Below are positions 11,960 through 25,708 of a stretch of 64,000 nucleotides of DNA, in pieces. This stretch comes from Onchidella celtica. Lineage: Eukaryota; Mollusca; Gastropoda; Systellommatophora; Onchidiidae. Each line of letters starts with the position of its first letter. Within the stretch, counting starts at the first letter, position 1. Made by a program: the position numbers and the translations under genes. Location of the stretch: assembly GCA_963931925.1 (NCBI GenBank), contig OZ007571.1:62901589-62965588 (forward strand), given 5' to 3'. Below the pieces are notes generated by a model. The model was not told where the DNA came from. It did not search any database and saw only the letters and a program-made list of their open reading frames with translations.

Positions 11960-12200
11960 TGAATCTACAGGTGCAGATGCTCCCCCTTCTCCCAAGATAA
12001 AAGACTGATTTAAAGTATTTGCTTGTGTTTCTGTTACTGGTTTATTTCTACAGGGTGGGTAGTTGGCCCACCGCCAACTGGCTCTTCTCGGGAGACCAGG
12101 ACCTTTGCACCTTTAGTCGCCTCTTACGACACGCAGTATCACGTCAGATGTATTCTTTGCTGTCCCTCTTCTGCAAGAGGGCCCCGCATCTGCACGGGCG
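11960..12200 (-). promoter_or_regulatory. Structured 5' leader (5' UTR) of the RTE-like element
   Basis: About 240 nt between the 5' target duplication and the ATG. It is much more GC-rich than the flanks and can form several short hairpins: 4-bp arms at 12183-12198, a strong 7-bp-arm hairpin CCCTCTT/AAGAGGG with a 4-nt loop at 12164-12181, GTCG/CGAC around TAAGAGG at 12116-12130, and a 7-bp-arm hairpin at 12061-12079. Just after the third hairpin the leader reads GGCGACTAAAGG. A very similar GTCGTAAGAGGCGACTAA string is, from memory, common at the 5' ends of invertebrate non-LTR elements and resembles the P4-J4/2 part of HDV-like ribozymes. I could not complete the double-pseudoknot fold by eye, so the ribozyme role is a hypothesis. 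The leader probably also holds the internal promoter. Confidence 0.6.
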
Positions 12201-12210
12201 TCATACCAAT
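12201..12210. repeat. Target-site duplication, copy next to the element's 5' end
   Basis: TCATACCAAT, identical to 8948-8957, sits just outside the GC-rich 5' leader. The sharp change to AT-rich sequence after 12210 agrees with this being the element edge. Confidence 0.8.
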
Positions 12211-13913
12211 GAGAAGATTATATTCTTAGTTTTCTCAGAATCAAATAATGCGCAGTTTATTCTCCTGGGCTTGAATCTACAAAGGAAAATATTATTAAGT
12301 GCTTTGAAACCTCCGGCGGTGCTCCGTTTTTATTTCATCTCCAGCACGTGATGTCACTTAAATAGTTACACGTATCGATTAGTCAGCAAATTGCACGGGA
12401 GTCTCAAGACTCAGGCAGAGAAGAACAGAGAACTGTGTTGTCCACGAACATTTTTTTCTTTCTCGACGCTCTTATATCATTCTGGAATGCAAATCAAAAA
12501 TTGCCAGTAACGACTAGGTACCACTGAAGTGACAGGGGTCGTATGACTTTCGTGTTTATATGGGGAAAATCATAATCGTAGAAACAAGATAATAATAACT
12601 ATTATTTCTCTGAGGCGTGGGTTTTATATGTGCTGGCTGACACCTTCGGGCATCTTTGAAGCTACTTACCTATGTGCCTACCAAAACTGCCTCATCCTAT
12701 TCTGCACTATCATCATCCCTCTTCTCCCGACTCATCCCTCCTACCACAGTGAGTTTAAAAAGGAAGAGGAAAACTAGTACCAATTTTTTTTTTTAAAGGA
12801 GGGGGGGGGGGGGAATGGAGGCTATTCCCAGCGGATGACACTTGCCGCAGTGCTCTCACTGAGCAATCTGTTTATTGGACACGAAAAGGAATGTCCTTCC
12901 AAAAATGAGGTTTTTTTTGTTGTTGTTGCTATTGTTGTTCTTTTTGTGCAATCAGCTGCAGTCGAAGTGGATTATAAAAAATGAAATTTGAATGACCACA
13001 AAATTTCTTTCACTCGACGGTATCTTGACAAAATCTAAAAATTTTACAACTGCAATTGTTGGGCGAGTAGGAACAAGCAGGCTGCAATGTCGAGAAGTTT
13101 CTCTTTCATAGATATATTAAAGATAATCTGAAACAACAGCAACAAAAATGTTCGTTTTAATGATGACCCTGAATAGAAATGACAGGCTTCTGAGATCTCT
13201 CGTACTGTCGACGTCCACAGTTTAACAACGAGTCTGATTCTATAAAATCACTATCTTCAATGCATGGTAACCATTCAATTCGTCAGTTTTTCCCCATTAG
13301 CTGGGTTTACAGGATTCAAATAATTCATTAGTTGAACATACTATTTTATTTACAATAACCTGGATAAAGCGAACGCTCACCTGCACTTATTGCATGTATT
13401 TCATGCTCCTTCCTCAACGTAAACAACAACAAAAACTAAGTCTTAATTACGAGACTCGTTCTTGCCCCTGCCCGCCCCTTGTGTCTCCACTCACTCACTG
13501 TTCATCCTCTTCTACCCCATCCACCCCCCTGATCCATCTTTCGGCGTACATTCAAGTCCTCACACAGCCCCGACCCCATTCTACCACTGCTCCTGGAATT
13601 CCATATGATTTGCTCAGCTCGTGGGCCATTAAGGAGATGCAAACGAGGCCGATGGGTGACATTTTGCTTCAGCTTTGTACAAGTAACACGTTGCGCTTTG
13701 TGCACGAAAGGCCACAGAAGGCTGAGTTAGGATGGGACGGGAAATATCGTGGTTTATGAGGCTTCCACGAGACAGAAATTATAGATCAATTAATTTGATG
13801 AAACAGCACGGTGTGCTGTGGAAAGAGAAAGCTATTAATTCGCTGGCTCTTTTAAGACATCGCACTAGCATTTTTGCACAGAGGTGATATCAGCAGACTA
13901 CTTGTTCCAGCCT
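12211..13913. other. Non-coding DNA with G13 tract and GTT run
   Basis: Contains a G13 tract at 12801-12813 and a T8(GTT)n run at 12909-12940. The segment 13610-13690 is compositionally complex and includes an octamer-like ATGCAAA. An open frame at 13394-13759 has no recognisable domain. No supported gene. Confidence 0.5.
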
Positions 13914-14140
13914 ACCAATCAACCAACTAACTGGTCAATCACCCAGTAACCAAACAACCGACTAACTAGTCAATCAGCCAACCAAAGAACCAGATACCCA
14001 ACTAACAAGCCAGCCAGCACGCCATCTAACCAGCCAGCCAGCCCCAACCAACCAGCCACCCATCCACCAACCAACCAACCAGCCAGCCAGCCAGCCAGCC
14101 AACCAACCACCCACCCAACCTACCAAACAACCAACCATGG
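13914..14140 (+). repeat. CCAA/CCAG tetranucleotide array
   Basis: About 225 bp of imperfect 4-mers, mostly CCAA, CCAG, CTAA and CAAC, most regular at 14070-14110. On the minus strand it reads as a Trp/Gly/Leu-rich open frame, an artefact of the 4-bp period. Confidence 0.9.
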
Positions 14141-15333
14141 TTTCTTTTAAAATACTTATCAATGTTCACTTTTAAGAGAAATGCTCCAAGATCGAGAGTT
14201 TATTGGTAGTCTCAACAAGTGATCAAACGTGCAAAATATGAAATCGTAACAGGTGAGATCGTAATTGTGAAAAGAGTATGCATGAGAAGGGCAACTAAAC
14301 TGGGACTGAAAAACAATAGCAACAGCAACATAACCACACAGATCGGACTGCTCATAATTAAATCATGTCTTTACATGACTAGCTGACTTTTGTGAAAAGC
14401 AAAGGCAGGCTGTAACACAATCATAATGACTAGTCCCCTGTACAATTCCTTATGATATTATACTGGTCAGCAAAAGAAATGTTACTTTTAAACTAATATG
14501 ACCATAAATATTCAAGCAAGAATACAAAAGACATGCTTTGAAGCTACAGTGGTAATGAACAATTGAGAAATTGGTGGAGAAACCAATATTTCTGGCGCTT
14601 TTGTCAAGTTTTAACAAAGGGACACGTAAGAGCATCACATGCGTAAACCAAACAGCACTGCTAAAACAGCCAAAAGTACGGCACACCGAGAAAGGCGATT
14701 CACCCCAATCCACCCAGTTCCGCCCCCATAACATTTGATTTGCCACGTCACCCGCCTGAAACAATAAACGAGGGCCACTGTACCCACTGAAATTTATACT
14801 GGCATTCACTGTGATGGGGTAAGACAGTTGGGTGAGCCAGATCATACCAAGCATACACGCCATCATTCATGCGCAGGAATCTACACCTGTTTGTGGTTGT
14901 TGTTTTTTTTTTTGCTTCCTTTCATTGGGATTTTGCGCCCCCTTTCAGTAGAATAAAGGCACATCAAAGACAAGACTTTGGTCCCCGCCAGACTGCTAAC
15001 AAGACTGAATGTATTTGAAACACCACTAAATATAAAAAAGTTTGGACCTTAGTCCCGAGCACTTCCATATTATGGATAATGACTGTAGTTGCCAAAAACA
15101 GAAAAACATTTTCACAGAAGCCCAAAACAAAAACAAAAAACCAAACATTTCCTCTAGCACCCAGTTTTAATCTTCGTTGAATTTCCACTTTTAGTTATGA
15201 TCGAACGAATTTATTGGTGACAAAAGGTTATTATCCACATAGAAAGATACAGGAAGTGTCCTTCTATAAGACGTTCCACAAAAATGAGGTTTTAAAATGG
15301 CACTGATTGGTATGTGCGGTCTTTTTCGAACGG
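14141..15333. other. No recognisable feature
   Basis: An open frame of 138 codons on the minus strand (14866-14450) and smaller ones occur, but none shows a known domain. A T9 run with GTT sits near 14893. Confidence 0.45.
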
Positions 15334-15406
15334 TGAGGCATGATTCGAACCTGGGATCTCCCTCTCTCGAGTGACATGCGTTCTAACCATTAGACCAATG
15401 CGCTTG
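15334..15406 (-). pseudogene. Degraded tRNA-like sequence (SINE head or tRNA pseudogene)
   Basis: On the minus strand, TGGTCTAATGGTTAGAA (15397-15381) matches a tRNA D-arm/A-box, and GGTTCGAATCA (15351-15341) matches the B-box/T-loop, at the right spacing for a ~73-nt tRNA. The acceptor stem pairs in only about four of seven positions and the T stem in about three of five, and no good anticodon stem forms. A functional tRNA is therefore unlikely. A tRNA-derived SINE head or an old tRNA pseudogene fits. The sequence on its 3' side (towards 15250) has no clear SINE body that I recognise. Confidence 0.65.
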
Positions 15407-16705
15407 ACTGAATCTCTTTGCAAAATTGAATAACTACAACTGGTAAACAAGCAAGGTGTCACTAAGACAAACCTGACACAAAATCTATGAACAGGGGAGA
15501 GGATGGTTACGCCCCTGCATCTGGATTATTTTCTTCTTTTTTTCATTTCCCGAAAATGTTCTCCCTCCGTTCGTAATTAAGTCGGTATAAGAAGGTAACA
15601 GAGAAGGCAACTGTAAACTATAAACAAATTATTCCTTACGTGGCACATTTCGCTTCCTGCCGTGATTCCCTGGGAATATGCGTAGTAAATCTGCAGGTTT
15701 AAAACAAACACACGCATCATAAAACTCAAGATATTTTGAATTTAGGAAAAACTTTAATATGTACATTTGGTTCGTGTTTGCTCATGGTTCTCTCCATGCG
15801 CTGCTGGCATGACGAGGAATTATATATCACTTTTGAAGAGATGGAGGCTGGCAGGCAGCCAAGGCCAAACTAATGGAATAATTCTGCCTACGTGAATAAC
15901 CGCACTAGATGTTAATGATCATGCCGATGAAAGCTATGTATTTAGTGCAAGTCCTCACAAGACTTTGTGCTCCACATTCCACTTTATAAAGCCGCCATAA
16001 AACTAAATACCACTCATATTTAACTTCTACAGCAACAGTTCCTTAACGTCTCGGGTATTAATCTCTCCCCTCCCCCCCCCCCCTCTCATTTCCCCTCAAA
16101 TGCTAAAAATCTTTAAGCATCTCGAATCCTTTGAATAAATTGAAATAAAAAAAGGCCTTCCCACGTCCACATTTATACTTTCGAGCATGGTAAACAACCT
16201 CTTTTAGTTCCCTGACATCCTAAAGTTTTTGCAATACCGCTGTTGCTGATTACGATCAAAGAAGACGCATCGCGGTGTTAATTGTACAATTACGTCTCAT
16301 GCAGTAACGGCTTGTGATGTATCGTGACTTCATTATTTAACTTATTACATTTTATGTGTGCAACATGAAGGCTTCACCAACCTTCTGTAGCTAAAACTGC
16401 CTGAGATTACGACGTAGGAAGAGACGAAAATGTTGAAGTGCACTGTAATGCAATTTACTTGGCAAAGAGGCAAAAAGGTTCAGGATGGAAAGATCCAGAG
16501 TCTCAGAACTGGGAACTCGGAAGGTCATTAAATACTTTAAACCATACTCAGCAAGCACTTAAATAAAGACTACATTATACACACAGAGAACGTATGCTTA
16601 TATTCTGTTTCAGCGTCATGCTCCTCTTTAGCACAATGATGCGGTCTCAGAACTGGGTTTGAGCTCTTGCCCCGCCTACGAGTGGCTGCCTTAACAATAT
16701 CATGG
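15407..16705. other. Non-coding DNA
   Basis: No supported gene. A C12 tract is present at 16072-16083. The rest is unremarkable AT-leaning sequence. Confidence 0.5.
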
Positions 16706-17532
16706 GAACAGCTGCATGTAATACAACAACGACACCTGGGAGAATGGCCACATGTAAGACAACAACCACACCTTAGAGAACAGCCACATGTAACACAATA
16801 ACCACATCTCAGAGAACAGCCACATGTAACACAACAACCACATCTCAGAGAACAGCCACGTGTAACACAACAACCACATCTCAGAGAACAGCCACATGTA
16901 AGACAACAACCACACCTCAGAGAACAGCCACATGTAACACAATAACCACACCTCAGAGAACAGCCACATGTAACACAACAACGACACCTCAGAGAACAGC
17001 CACATGTAACACAATAACCACACCTCAGAGAACAGCCACATGTAACACAATAACCACACCTCAGAGAACAGCCACATGTAACACAATAACCACACCTCAG
17101 AAAACAGCCACATGTAACACAATAACCACACCTCAGAAAACAGCCATATGTAACACAACAGCCACACCTGTGAGAACAGCCACATGCAGCACAACAACCA
17201 CACATTACAGGACAGCCACATACTACAAAACTGTCGTATGTAGCACAACGGCCGGACACCGCAGAATTCGAACAGCCACATGTAGCACATACCTTCTTGG
17301 CGTCCGTAAGATCTGTGGGAGATTGGTGAGGGCTCAACCCTGTACCGTTGGCTATCATGGCACTGTGCGACATGAGTTCTTCACTTCCTCTCTGTGGGTG
17401 ACAAAACAGATAATTTTTCTTTGAAAGCGCAGGCATATTTATACAAAAACGGTCTCCAAAAATTGACTTTTTAAAAAGTGAGTGCTGTGGTAGGTACGAT
17501 TTCCAAGCGAATAAAGTGAAAGATCCAGGCAT
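16570..17532 (-). CDS. Possible Cys-rich repeat protein encoded by the 36-bp array
   Basis: A 320-codon minus-strand frame starts at the ATG at 17532 (a TTG three codons earlier is also open). Residues ~1-80 are non-repetitive and include SHSAMIANGTGLSPHQSP. Then come about 14 copies of a 12-residue unit of the type CGCSLRCGYCVT, with four or five Cys per unit, and an Arg/His-rich tail. The Cys spacing recalls metal-binding or disulfide-rich repeats, but I recognise no family and see no signal peptide. The same array is open in a second minus frame (MWLFSEVWLLCY units) and partly on the plus strand, so openness alone is weak evidence. It could equally be a non-coding minisatellite, or one exon of a larger gene. 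Confidence 0.25.
   Translation of the reverse strand: MPGSFTLFAWKSYLPQHSLFKKSIFGDRFCINMPALSKKNYLFCHPQRGSEELMSHSAMIANGTGLSPHQSPTDLTDAKKVCATCGCSNSAVSGRCATYDSFVVCGCPVMCGCCAACGCSHRCGCCVTYGCFLRCGYCVTCGCFLRCGYCVTCGCSLRCGYCVTCGCSLRCGYCVTCGCSLRCRCCVTCGCSLRCGYCVTCGCSLRCGCCLTCGCSLRCGCCVTRGCSLRCGCCVTCGCSLRCGYCVTCGCSLRCGCCLTCGHSPRCRCCITCSCSHDIVKAATRRRGKSSNPVLRPHHCAKEEHDAETEYKHTFSVCIM
16706..17290 (-). repeat. 36-bp minisatellite, about 14 regular copies
   Basis: Units start every 36 bp from 16706 to 17174 (GAACAGCCACATGTAACACA and following bases on the plus strand). Two more degenerate copies reach about 17290. Copies differ by one to four substitutions. Each 36-mer looks like two related 18-mers. Because 36 is a multiple of three, several frames stay open along the whole array. 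Confidence 0.95.
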
Positions 17533-20500
17533 TTTTGTCAATTTTGATCACAGAAATAACGGTTTTAAAATGTCCCTCCAAAGCACTTCCTTTTGAAAAT
17601 GAGTGACGAAGAGAAACTCATTTAGTTGTACACATTTCGTTTTTAAGCCTTTGAATGCACGACCCCCACTTGCATTTTTATGGTTGTTCTACTTCTAAAG
17701 CTGCTTCGTGACTCGATGGATATTTGATTTAATTTTAGTCCGGGAATCAGCCAATACAGTAAGATTACAACACTGTTGTTGTTATTATGTCCCTGTGTTA
17801 GTGTACGCTTTGAGAATGCATAAAGCATGGATGTATTAATGTGAGAATGTATAGTATAACAGCAGATATTGGTGTGTCAATTCACAAGGTAAAATGAAAA
17901 TAGAAAGAGAAGCAAAAATACTTTAAAAAATTTCAATAACAACTAAAGGCGACAATGATATATATATTTTGTTTGTGCTTAATGGCATGTTATCACATCT
18001 TTCGGCGTTAATTTCTAGAGTTTTATGGTATACCATATTGCTCACAATGTAGAACTTTGCTTCACCTCTACAGCCATGGAAAAATATCCTATTACACGCG
18101 GCATCGTTCGCCTCTCAGCCAACACTCACACGTACCGAGGTTATATCTCAACTGGGGGTCTGAATGTATTTACAGCACTTGAGTAAAGATTGTATCTTCT
18201 TCGAGTTGAGCAAAGGTAACTCTTTGATTTTCACTCAAAGTGTCGAAAAAAAAAATTTTTTTTTTTTTTTACAAATGCTTAGAATTCTGGCTTTTTTTAA
18301 TCTCACAGAGAAAAAAATAAAGAACAAAATATTTTCCTTTTCACACATAAATATATTTACAAGTCGTTGAAAATAAACCTGTATGAATGTTTTTAAGTCA
18401 GTGTGCGAATGCCCGAGGTTGACATGGTCAAAAATTACGAGGTAGAGTCAGAGAAGAAAAGAATAGCAGCTCCAACAATAATGAATAAACAGGAGAAAAT
18501 AATTTCATCATATGTGAGGGAGGTAGGGAAGCCATGACTGAAGGAAGGGAGGGAGATGAATGAGAGAGAGAGGGGGGGGGGAGGCAGGGAAAGGGTGAGT
18601 GAGTGAGTGAGTGAGTGGCACGATGTTGTGGAGGAGATGTCATAATAGAAAGCATGAATGTATGCTAGTGCGGTGATCTCCAGGTAACAAATCATCAAAT
18701 TAAATTAAATGATAATGAATCTCTAAATGGGTGGGGTTGCTTTACATCAATTATGAAAATTAAGCTCTTACGAATAAAATGACATTTCAAACATGCTTGA
18801 ATTTTCTGAGATCTGACTGAAATCTTCCATATTGTTTCGCTGAACATTCCGCTTAATTAACTACCTGTACAAAGAAGAATTGTTTCTTTGTCTCTCCTTT
18901 CCTCTTCATTCTCTTATAATTATGTTCAATGGGCACAAGCATGCAATAAAACTTCACAGTGCAAAGCAAAAATAACCAATTAGAGATTCTCTGCTGATCA
19001 GATGTTGAAAAAAAAAAACTGGTCACGCATTACAACGGGAGATGATAATGAAATGTCATTAACTTCGGTGTTTAACATAAAAAATATTTTTAAAAGCCAC
19101 CAGGCTTCAACAATGATAAAACTTACAGCGTTTCCTGTGGCTTGTAGTAGGTTATACGTTGGCGATGACTGAACCCATAGGAGCATGGTGAACGTACATT
19201 TAAACGCGATGTTTTCGTTTTATTTTGCTTTTTAGTCCGCCCACAATGAATCACTCGCTTGCTCCGTTCACAATACGATGAACAAATGGGGGTGTTAGCA
19301 CTCGTTAATCTAATATAATCTCCAAAGCGATGCCTATCACAGTTCCCATGTGCACTGATTCAGTACAGAATGCATCTGTTGCACGAAGTGGCCAGTAGGC
19401 AAGTCAGGTTAGTTTGTCTGATATTAATTTCTTATCTAGAACAAATCCTTCATAACTGTTCAGCTTCAACTAACTGATGACTTGACAACCTGTTGCTTAT
19501 GGAGAAAAATATTTTGTTTTAAACGTTTCATTTGAAAACAGAACCAAAATAAATATATTTTTACAAAAAATAAAAAGACAGAAATACAGAATTTAATACT
19601 TTGCTATAAGATGGTCTCAAACGTAATCCTTCCGCTTTTTTGTGATTACCTCTTACAATTCCATGTCAAAACAAAACCGAAATAAAGAAAGAAATAAAAA
19701 GACAGAAAATAACGCAGATTCTAGTGCTTCATATGTCCATTATTTCTACATAAGACAGTTTTAACTGTTATCCTGCGACCGTTTTGTATTACCATTTATT
19801 CAGGAAAGAGTGACTGTTTGATGGTCTAGAAACAGAATAGCCAACACCCCTGTCAGTGTCAGTGCGGATTCTGCCAACTACCATCTGGCATGAACGGCTA
19901 CTGACATGAGATAAGAAAGCCAGACTGCCACGTCAACAGAAGCTGCCAGCACACAATGCGACAACTGCGACAGGTAGTTTTGAGTGCTATCTCTAGTGAA
20001 TGAACGCAGTGTCTATACAATCATCGGATGCGCGCGGGTAAACACGGAGTGTGGTAGGGGAGAAAATCAGTAATCATCACAGAACGGGTAGTTGTTCTAA
20101 GGGCGGGGGTTGGGGAGGCGGTGGCGGAGAACAGAGACAGAGTAAATGGGAAGAGAGACAAGAGCATAATAGTAAAGACACAAAAGATGGAGATGGAAAG
20201 ATGGGCAGAACTTATAGATTTTTACAGCATAGACGGGAGGAAAAAATCATTGTATCGGAACCTTCTCGTGAACCACACAGTACCGCTTTTATGTTCATAA
20301 ATTATTTATGACTGGAGGGATTTGGAATTTCAGGGGGCTAAAATGAAAAAAAGTTGAAGAGAGATGTTTTCACCAGTATTTTCAACGGAAAATCTCTGTC
20401 GTCAAAAACGTGGTAAGCGATGTGATTTTGTAATCTAAACTTTATTCATGATGTCAGTTTCTTTAGTCAAAGAGACTACTTTTATAATTTGATCTATCGA

Positions 20501-20620
20501 TACATCTGCATGACTAATGCTTCGGTGGTCTCCACTATAATAATGAATGATTTCACACATTCTGCTACTGTTTATTTTTCAGCTGGCCGAAATACAAAGA
20601 GGCAGAGACAGACTGTGTAT
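17300..20620. other. Non-coding DNA
   Basis: Contains an A10T14 palindromic stretch at 18245-18270 and a G9 tract with (GAGT)n near 18565-18616. No open frame with a recognisable domain was seen. Confidence 0.5.
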
Positions 20621-20622
20621 AT

Positions 20623-20780
<158 letters not shown>

Positions 20781-21265
20781 AAAGGGAAGGAAAGGAGGGG
20801 GAGGGAGGACGGCGGAGAAAGAGAGAGGAGAAAGTGAGGAAGGAGGGGGAGGTGGATTACAAAGAACAGCAGGAGCCAACAACTCTGCCCTTTTCAAATT
20901 GAGAAAGTACAGGTATCACCAAGTTAAGTGCGCACCGTCTGCTCTGCCACAGCAGGTGTGGCCAACGTCTAAACTGTTCTAAATCGAAAATTTTCCACCC
21001 ACTTCAGCATCCTTTTCAGCTGTCACACTTAAAGAACAGTTTCACTAGAAAATAGAATAACTCACTTTTCGCCCCTCTCGCAATGCTTGTCTAATGTTCA
21101 GACAGAAAACAAAGCACTTCTCTCGTTGTCACACGTTTGAACCAAAAACATAGGAAAACAAAGGAACACAGAAAGTCTATGAAATGACCATTTCGGATGA
21201 TACAGTAGGTCTCTTTCCAATCAGCAGGCACTGGCGAGAAGAAAAGCCTACAAAAACTAAATGAA

Positions 21266-21470
21266 AGCTTTCAAAGCTGGGCGCTTACCCGAAAGACTAC
21301 GGTACAGGATTTCACTGCGGATCCAGCTCGGCATGAAGATTGCGTCTCCCTATCTCACCTGAGCGAACCCTGATTGCAGTATCGGTGCGAGTGACACTAA
21401 GCGCGCGCTCAACGACTCTGGAACCAATCACGTGACTTGCCGGTCGAACTTCCGCCGATCACAAGGTGAG
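21266..21470 (-). promoter_or_regulatory. Candidate CpG-rich promoter and non-coding first exon (minus strand)
   Basis: A block clearly richer in G, C and CpG than its surroundings. Read on the minus strand it has CGGAAGT (ETS-type site, about 21453), then TCACGTGATTGG (E-box joined to an inverted CCAAT box, 21425-21436), then GCGCGCGC, and then ...TCAG|GTGAGAT, a near-perfect splice donor with the exon ending at 21359. A plus-strand donor-like AAG|GTGAGC ends the block at 21465. This combination is typical of a TATA-less promoter with a short 5' UTR exon. No coding sequence could be linked to it. Bidirectional use is possible. Confidence 0.4.
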
Positions 21471-21918
21471 CTTAATTATTCAAATTAGGACAAGAGAAAA
21501 ATCTGGCTACGTGGCAACGATATTGAAGAGAGGAAGACAAGAGTCATCATAGAGATGGTGTGGGAAACAAGGAAGGTTTCAGATTCAGTGGTAATGCGCC
21601 CACGCCCGCGCACACACACTCGTTCACTTACTCACAATAGATTTTTTAAAGAGGCTGGTCGTCAGCGATACCAGGTCCTAAATTTAAAAAAAAAAAAAAA
21701 ATTACCCAGCAATCGTGACAAATTGGGTGAGTAATATTGAAAAATGTATTCCATACAAATGCAATCACCACCTTATCATACTGGGCAAAGTGGGTGAGGG
21801 AGGTATGGGGGGGGGGGAGAGATTGTTGTTTTAACAGAAGAATGAGTATATTGCACGTATATTTGCACTACGTGGCTGAACGGTTGGATAAGGTTCGTGG
21901 GTGGAAAAACACAGGTGA

Positions 21919-21953
21919 TGTATGTATGTATGTATGCGCGCGTGTGTGTGTGT

Positions 21954-21995
<42 letters not shown>

Positions 21996-22006
21996 GGTGG
22001 GGGGGA
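21919..22006 (+). repeat. Compound (GTAT)n(GT)n(GA)n(G)n microsatellite
   Basis: Successive runs of GTAT, GC/GT, GA and G within about 88 bp. Confidence 0.93.
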
Positions 22007-25569
<3,563 letters not shown>

Positions 25570-25612
25570 AGTGAGTGAGTGAGTGAGAGAGAGAGAGACA
25601 GAGAGAGAAAGA

Positions 25613-25704
<92 letters not shown>
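25570..25704 (+). repeat. (GAGT)n(GA)n microsatellite
   Basis: Starts as four to five GTGA units, passes through GAGAC/GAAAG variants and becomes pure GA for about 85 bp. Confidence 0.97.

Positions 25705-25708
<4 letters not shown>

Larger units (their letters stand above)
8958..12200 (-). mobile_element. Full-length RTE-like non-LTR retrotransposon with target-site duplication
   Basis: A complete-looking LINE of about 3.24 kb read on the minus strand. In element order it has a ~240-nt 5' leader (12200-11960), one long ORF (11959-8978) and a 20-nt 3' UTR ending in four ATG triplets (8977-8958). The 10-mer TCATACCAAT occurs at 8948-8957 and again at 12201-12210, exactly abutting both ends, which is the expected target-site duplication of target-primed reverse transcription. 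A single ORF with endonuclease and reverse transcriptase, total size near 3.2 kb, a minimal 3' UTR and a short-repeat tail instead of poly(A) are known traits of the RTE clade. Clade assignment is by recognition; a related clade is possible. The intact ORF and perfect duplication suggest a recent insertion. Confidence 0.9.

Noticed and set aside
9046..12008. Many plus-strand and other-frame open frames of 67-221 codons inside the retrotransposon
   Set aside because: They are shadows of the 993-codon minus-strand ORF, which has clear domains; none of them shows motifs of its own.
15334..15406. Functional tRNA gene
   Set aside because: A- and B-box motifs are good, but the acceptor, anticodon and T stems do not pair adequately.
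16700..17290. Second minus-strand frame of the 36-bp array (MWLFSEVWLLCY repeats)
   Set aside because: It is open only because the unit is a multiple of three; there is no non-repeat coding sequence around it. The Cys frame is the better of two weak candidates.
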